Both the position numbers and the translations under genes were made by a program. Below the pieces are notes generated by a model. It saw only the letters and a list, made by a program, of their open reading frames with translations. It did not search any database and was not told where the DNA came from. Positions 14,821-18,240 of a stretch of DNA of 18,240 nt are shown here, in pieces. Within the stretch, counting starts at the first letter, position 1. Each line of letters opens with the position of its first letter. The DNA comes from Pseudomonadota bacterium (GTDB lineage: Bacteria; Pseudomonadota; Alphaproteobacteria; Rhodospirillales; Magnetospirillaceae). Location of the stretch: positions 1-18,240 of the forward strand of contig JAFAAW010000074.1 of NCBI GenBank assembly GCA_023426365.1. Direction: 5' to 3'.

Positions 14821-15387
14821 TCACTCCGCCCCGGGCGCCTCTTCCCCGGCCTTGTGGCGCTGGATCAGCGGCATCTGGGCCAGCATGAAGACGAAGGTGG
14901 CGGCGATGCTGCCCGGCACCTTCCACAGCACCCAGATATTGTCGCTGGCGACGCGGCGGACCACCTCGTTGGTGGCGGCCATGGCGATGAAGAACAGACA
15001 GAACCGCAGCGACAGGCGCTTCCAGCCGGCATCGTCCAGTTGCAGCGCCTCGCCCAGGATGGCCTTCACCGCCGGCTTGCCCAGCACCAGCCCGCCGCCG
15101 ATCACCGCCGCGAACAGGGCGTAGATGATGGTGGGCTTCATCTTGATGAAGGTGTCGTCGTTCAGCCACAGCGTCAGGCCGCCGAACACGCCGACGATGA
15201 TGGCGGTCACCAGCGGCATCAGCGCCAGCTTGCGGGTGAAGACGTAGGACACCGCCAGCGCCAGCGCGGTCGCGGCCATCAGCGCGGCGGTGGCGGGCAG
15301 CATGCCCTTCAGCCAGAACACGGCCAGAAACACCGCCAGCGGGCCGAAATCGACGGCGGGTTTCAACCAGGATGGGGCAGTACGCAT
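14821..15387 (-). CDS. yciB: Inner-membrane protein of the YciB/IspZ (septation protein A) family
   Basis: YciB/IspZ is a small polytopic inner-membrane protein linked to septation and envelope integrity; its biochemical role is not settled. The 188-residue product shows family features: PAVDFGPLAVFLAVFWLKG near the N-terminus, TLWLNDDTFIKMKPTIIYALFA in the centre and NEVVRRVASDNIWVLWKV near the C-terminus. It has about five hydrophobic segments. The start at 15387 (MRTAPSW) fits the family; 14 further in-frame codons upstream are open but unlikely to be used. It is transcribed toward the hemerythrin/DUF892 gene, with 46 bp between the stops. No promoter is evident in the 253 bp upstream. Confidence 0.9.
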   Translation of the reverse strand: MRTAPSWLKPAVDFGPLAVFLAVFWLKGMLPATAALMAATALALAVSYVFTRKLALMPLVTAIIVGVFGGLTLWLNDDTFIKMKPTIIYALFAAVIGGGLVLGKPAVKAILGEALQLDDAGWKRLSLRFCLFFIAMAATNEVVRRVASDNIWVLWKVPGSIAATFVFMLAQMPLIQRHKAGEEAPGAE

Positions 15388-15556
15388 GGACGGTTCCTGA
15401 ATGGTGTCGGGCCTTTTACCCCAGTTCAAAGGCTAGCGGCAATCCTTGCGCAACCGCCATCCCCCATCGGTCGCATCACGGCCGGGTGCCACCATACCCC
15501 GTCGGCCGCCGGTTGCCCCGCCGGGGTCTCACCCCCTGCGCGGACGCGCGGCAACG

Positions 15557-15572
15557 ATGCCGCCTGCGGCAT
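15557..15572. promoter_or_regulatory. Perfect palindrome upstream of the universal stress gene (operator or hairpin)
   Basis: ATGCCGC (15557-15563), a 2-nt centre CT, then GCGGCAT (15566-15572), followed by TTTCCC. It lies about 10 bp upstream of the proposed -35 of the usp gene, within the 253-bp gap 15388-15640. It could be a regulator site; the tight loop and short T-run make an intrinsic terminator less likely. Confidence 0.3.
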
Positions 15573-15581
15573 TTCCCTAAC

Positions 15582-15609
15582 TTGTGGGGGACATGCAAAA
15601 ACCTATATG
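15582..15609 (+). promoter_or_regulatory. Candidate housekeeping-type promoter for the usp gene
   Basis: TTGTGG at 15582-15587 and TATATG at 15604-15609 are separated by 16 bp in the only AT-rich stretch of this intergenic region. They lie about 30 bp before the ATG at 15641, leaving room for the very strong GGGGGGAGG ribosome-binding site. Confidence 0.35.
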
Positions 15610-15640
15610 CGGAAGGGCAAGAAAAATTTGGGGGGAGGTT

Positions 15641-16528
15641 ATGACGACACCCGTGGAGCGGATCGGTCCCAAGCCGCGAACGCTGTTGATCGCGACCGAC
15701 CTGAGCGCACGCTGCGACCGCGCCTTCGACCGGGCGGTGCGGCTGGCCGCCGTCTGGGGCGCCCGGCTGATCGCGGTGACCGTCGTCGAACGCTCGGCGG
15801 TGGAACAGCCGTTCGCGGGCGAGCTGCCGCCGTGGCGGCGGGCGGGCAACCCCATCGAGCGCGCGACCGCCCGCCTTCGGGCGCACGCCGCCGGGGTCGG
15901 GACCGAGATGGGGATGATCGTCGAAACCGGCGACCCCGCCGACGTGATCGCCCGGGTGGCGGCCGAACAGGATTGCGATCTGATCGTCTGCGGCATTCCC
16001 CGTGACGAGACCCTGGTGCGTTTCGGGCTGGGCACGTCCGTGGATCGGCTGTTGCGCCGCACCGCCATCCCCTTGCTGATCGCCCGCAAACGGCCGTCCA
16101 AGGAGTATGGCAGCATCGTCGCCGGCACCGATTTCTCGCCCCATGCGCGCCACGCCCTGGAAACCGCCGTCCGCTGGTTCCCGGGCTGTCCCACCACCGT
16201 GCTGCACACCTTCGACCTGCCATTCGCCGGCATGGTCGCCGACCGGGATGCCATGGCCCACCAGTTCCGGCAATCGGCCGAAACCAATTGCGCGGCGTTC
16301 CTGGACAGCGCCGACATCCCGGCCGCGGCCAGGGCGTCGATCACCACCCTGGTCGAGCAGGGGGCGCCCGAGCAGATATTCAAGCTGTTCGCGGAAAACT
16401 TCGACACCGACCTGGTGGTGCTGGGATCGGCGCAGCGAAGTGCCGCGCTGGACTTTCTGATCGGCAACACGGCCACCCAGATAATGGGGCGGCTGTCCTG
16501 TGACACCCTGATCGTCCGCCAGCCGTGA
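15641..16528 (+). CDS. Tandem-domain universal stress protein (UspA family)
   Basis: This is a cytoplasmic nucleotide-binding stress protein made of two UspA domains in one 295-residue chain. Domain 1 (about 12-150) starts RTLLIATDLSARCDRA and ends with a G-rich ATP-loop-like GLGTSVDRLLRRTAIPLLIAR. Domain 2 (about 155-295) starts YGSIVAGTDFSPHARHAL and ends LIGNTATQIMGRLSCDTLIVR. The ATP-binding loop is closer to consensus in domain 2. The ATG at 15641 is fixed by a strong GGGGGGAGG Shine-Dalgarno; 19 upstream in-frame codons lie in promoter DNA. The EIIA gene follows 118 bp downstream and then mrpA, so all three may respond together to ionic or energy stress. Confidence 0.92.
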   Translation: MTTPVERIGPKPRTLLIATDLSARCDRAFDRAVRLAAVWGARLIAVTVVERSAVEQPFAGELPPWRRAGNPIERATARLRAHAAGVGTEMGMIVETGDPADVIARVAAEQDCDLIVCGIPRDETLVRFGLGTSVDRLLRRTAIPLLIARKRPSKEYGSIVAGTDFSPHARHALETAVRWFPGCPTTVLHTFDLPFAGMVADRDAMAHQFRQSAETNCAAFLDSADIPAAARASITTLVEQGAPEQIFKLFAENFDTDLVVLGSAQRSAALDFLIGNTATQIMGRLSCDTLIVRQP

Positions 16529-16646
16529 TATCCTGCGCAGCACGAAGCCGCCATCCGATGCTCTGGTGTCTTGAACGGCCGGCCCGTGGGAGAGAAAGTG
16601 GGAAGCGCGAGGCGCTGGCCGGAGATCGGTCGCAAGGGAGGTAGGC

Positions 16647-17141
16647 GTGGGATTCTCGGACCTTTTTTCGACGGTGGACGTCATCCTTGACGCGGACCCA
16701 GGCAACAAGGCCGGTCTGCTGGAACTGCTGGCGGCCGAGGCCGCGCAGCGTTTTGGGCAATCCGCCGACGACATCCTGGCGGCGCTGAAGGCGCGCGAGA
16801 ACATCGGGTCCACCGCCCTGGGCAAGGGTATCGCCCTGCCCCATGCCGAAATGCGCGATGCCGAGACGCCGCTGGTCCTGTTCGCGCGGCTGACCCGTCC
16901 CATCGGATTCGACGCGGGCGACGACCAGCCGGTCGATCTGGTCTTCATGATGCTGTGGCCGGCAACCAACCGGAAGGGCCTGCTGACCGCCATGGCCGAG
17001 GTTTGCCGGGTCCTGCGCGATCCGCAATCGCTGCGGCGCCTGCGGGCCGCAGCCACGGCCGAAGAGGTGGTCCAGGCGATCCGCGACGCCGCCGCAGAGC
17101 AGGACGGATACGATACCGACATGACGGCCGACTATCGATGA
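16647..17141 (+). CDS. PTS EIIA domain protein, EIIA-Ntr/fructose type
   Basis: This is a single-domain phosphotransfer protein of the PTS EIIA-2 family, related to PtsN (EIIA-Ntr). Such proteins usually regulate targets instead of moving sugar. The 164-residue product has the signature ENIGSTALGKGIALPHAE with the phospho-accepting His66. PIGFDAGDDQPVDLVFMML follows, and the C-terminal helices are typical of the fold. The N-terminus (DLFSTVDVILDADPGNKAGLL) fits PtsN. The start is a GTG at 16647 with GGGAGGT just upstream. Its TGA overlaps the mrpA ATG (ATGA, 17138-17141). EIIA-Ntr of enteric bacteria is known to act on potassium transport, so coupling to a cation antiporter suggests a dedicated regulator. 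That is an inference. It is probably a paralogue and not the main ptsN, since rpoN-cluster genes are absent. Confidence 0.88.
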   Translation: MGFSDLFSTVDVILDADPGNKAGLLELLAAEAAQRFGQSADDILAALKARENIGSTALGKGIALPHAEMRDAETPLVLFARLTRPIGFDAGDDQPVDLVFMMLWPATNRKGLLTAMAEVCRVLRDPQSLRRLRAAATAEEVVQAIRDAAAEQDGYDTDMTADYR

Positions 17142-18240
17142 TATCCGACGACTTCGTGCTTCTGGCCATCATCTGCCTTCCCTTTCTGGGAGCGGTGGTC
17201 GCCGGCCTGCTGCCGGCAGGCGCGCGCAATGGCGCGGCCTGGCTGGCCGGCGGCATCGCACTTGCCGAACTTGCCCTGGCGGGGGTCATCTATCCCGCCG
17301 TCCAGGCCGGAAGCGTCGTCAGCTATCACGTTCCCTGGATGCCGACCCTTGGCCTGAATTTCGTCCTGAGGGTGGACGGCTTCGCCTGGATGTTTACCGG
17401 GCTGGTGTCGGGCGTGGGCGCGCTGGTCATCCTGTATGCGCGTTATTACATGTCGGCCGAGGACCCGGTTCCGCGGTTCTTCGCCTTCCTGCTGGCGTTC
17501 ATGGGGTCGATGATGGGGGTTGTCATCTCCGGCAACCTCATCCAGCTCGCGTTCTTCTGGGAACTGACCAGCCTGTTCTCATTCCTGCTGATCGGCTACT
17601 GGCACCACACGGCGGCCGCGCGCGATGGCGCGCGCATGGCCCTGACCATCACCGCGGCCGGCGGCCTGTGCCTGTTCGCCGGCGTGCTGGTGCTGGGCAA
17701 GATTGTCGGCAGCTACGATCTCGACGCCGTTCTCGCGTCGGGGGACAGCATCCGCGCCCATCCCCTCTATCTGGTGGCGCTTGTCCTCGTGCTGATGGGC
17801 GCCTTGACCAAGAGCGCGCAGTTCCCGTTCCATTTCTGGCTGCCCCATGCCATGGCGGCGCCCACCCCGGTTTCGGCCTATCTGCATTCGGCGACCCTGG
17901 TGAAGGCGGGCGTCTTCCTGATCGCGCGCCTGTGGCCGGTGATGGCGGGAACCGAGGCGTGGTTCTGGCTGGTCGGCACCACCGGCGTCATCACCCTGCT
18001 GCTGGGCGCCTATGCGGCGATCTTCCAGACCGACCTCAAGGGCCTGCTGGCCTATTCCACCATCAGCCATCTGGGGCTGATCACGTTGCTGCTCGGCCTC
18101 AACAGCGAGCTGGCCATGGTGGCGGCCATCTTCCACGTCATGAACCACGCCACCTTCAAGGCCTCGCTGTTCATGGCCGCCGGCATCATCGACCACGAGA
18201 CGGGAACGCGCGACATACGGCGCCTGTCGGGGCTGAACCG
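17138..18240 (+). CDS. mrpA: Mrp/PhaA-type Na+/H+ antiporter subunit A (3' partial)
   Basis: MrpA is the large NuoL-like subunit of the multi-subunit cation/proton antiporter of the inner membrane. The visible 367 residues run off the right edge; full MrpA proteins are usually about 800-970 residues. Proton-channel features shared with complex I subunits are present: FWELTSLFSFLLIG (Glu142), ALTKSAQFPFHFWLPHAMAAPTPVSAYLHSA in pieces around 222-252 (Lys225, His231), LVKAG (Lys256), GLLAYSTISHLGLI and HVMNHATFKASLFM. DHETGTRDIRRLSGL near the edge favours MrpA over NuoL or hydrogenase-linked relatives. The start overlaps the EIIA stop by 4 bp. The remaining mrp genes are expected just downstream, and a fused A/B subunit is possible. 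Confidence 0.9.
   Translation, partial: MISDDFVLLAIICLPFLGAVVAGLLPAGARNGAAWLAGGIALAELALAGVIYPAVQAGSVVSYHVPWMPTLGLNFVLRVDGFAWMFTGLVSGVGALVILYARYYMSAEDPVPRFFAFLLAFMGSMMGVVISGNLIQLAFFWELTSLFSFLLIGYWHHTAAARDGARMALTITAAGGLCLFAGVLVLGKIVGSYDLDAVLASGDSIRAHPLYLVALVLVLMGALTKSAQFPFHFWLPHAMAAPTPVSAYLHSATLVKAGVFLIARLWPVMAGTEAWFWLVGTTGVITLLLGAYAAIFQTDLKGLLAYSTISHLGLITLLLGLNSELAMVAAIFHVMNHATFKASLFMAAGIIDHETGTRDIRRLSGLN

Noticed and set aside
15433..15450. Possible sigma-54 promoter (GGCAATCCTTGCG) upstream of usp
   Set aside because: The GG to GC spacing is 8 bp instead of the required 10, and the position is about 200 bp from the gene.

Overview
The window is high-GC, tightly packed bacterial DNA with many 4-bp ATGA gene overlaps. 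It looks alphaproteobacterial, possibly Rhodospirillales or Magnetospirillum-like. The clues are codon use, the gene families, and promoter-like GGAAC-N16/17-CGTT motifs of the EcfG general-stress type. The genus assignment is an inference only. No rRNA, tRNA, CRISPR array, transposase or phage gene was seen.

Region 1 (1-6195, + strand) is a [NiFe]-hydrogenase maturation operon: hypB (5' end outside the window), a short hypF, hypC, hypD, hypE and hypX. To my knowledge this is the order of the hypA1B1F1CDEX block of Ralstonia (Cupriavidus) necator, including the truncated HypF. HypF and HypE make the cyanide ligands, HypC and HypD carry the Fe(CN)2CO unit, HypB handles nickel, and HypX supplies CO under aerobic conditions. 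This points to an oxygen-tolerant uptake hydrogenase nearby but outside the window. Two repeats interrupt the operon: a long, nearly perfect inverted repeat between hypB and hypF, and a 17-bp tandem triplication that starts inside the last codons of hypE.

Region 2 (6196-11146) holds a membrane-anchored patatin-like lipase (-), a DUF2243 membrane protein (+) and an SLC13-type permease with two TrkA_C domains (-). Region 3 (11147-14774, +) holds a secreted PHB-depolymerase-family esterase. It is followed by a translationally coupled pair: a putative ferritin-like di-iron protein, and a hemerythrin protein fused to a DUF892 (YciE/YciF) ferritin-like domain. Perfect EcfG-type promoter motifs face both ways between the permease and the esterase. 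One-mismatch versions precede the DUF2243 gene and the di-iron pair, so this stretch may be a general-stress regulon cluster.

Region 4 (14821-18240) contains a yciB/ispZ-type membrane protein (-), then a tandem-domain universal stress protein, a PTS EIIA-Ntr-like protein and the start of mrpA (all +). The EIIA gene overlaps mrpA by 4 bp, suggesting PTS-linked control of a Na+/H+ antiporter. mrpA runs off the right edge.

No intergenic stretch exceeds 300 bp; the longest is 15388-15640. No convincing intrinsic terminator was found anywhere.
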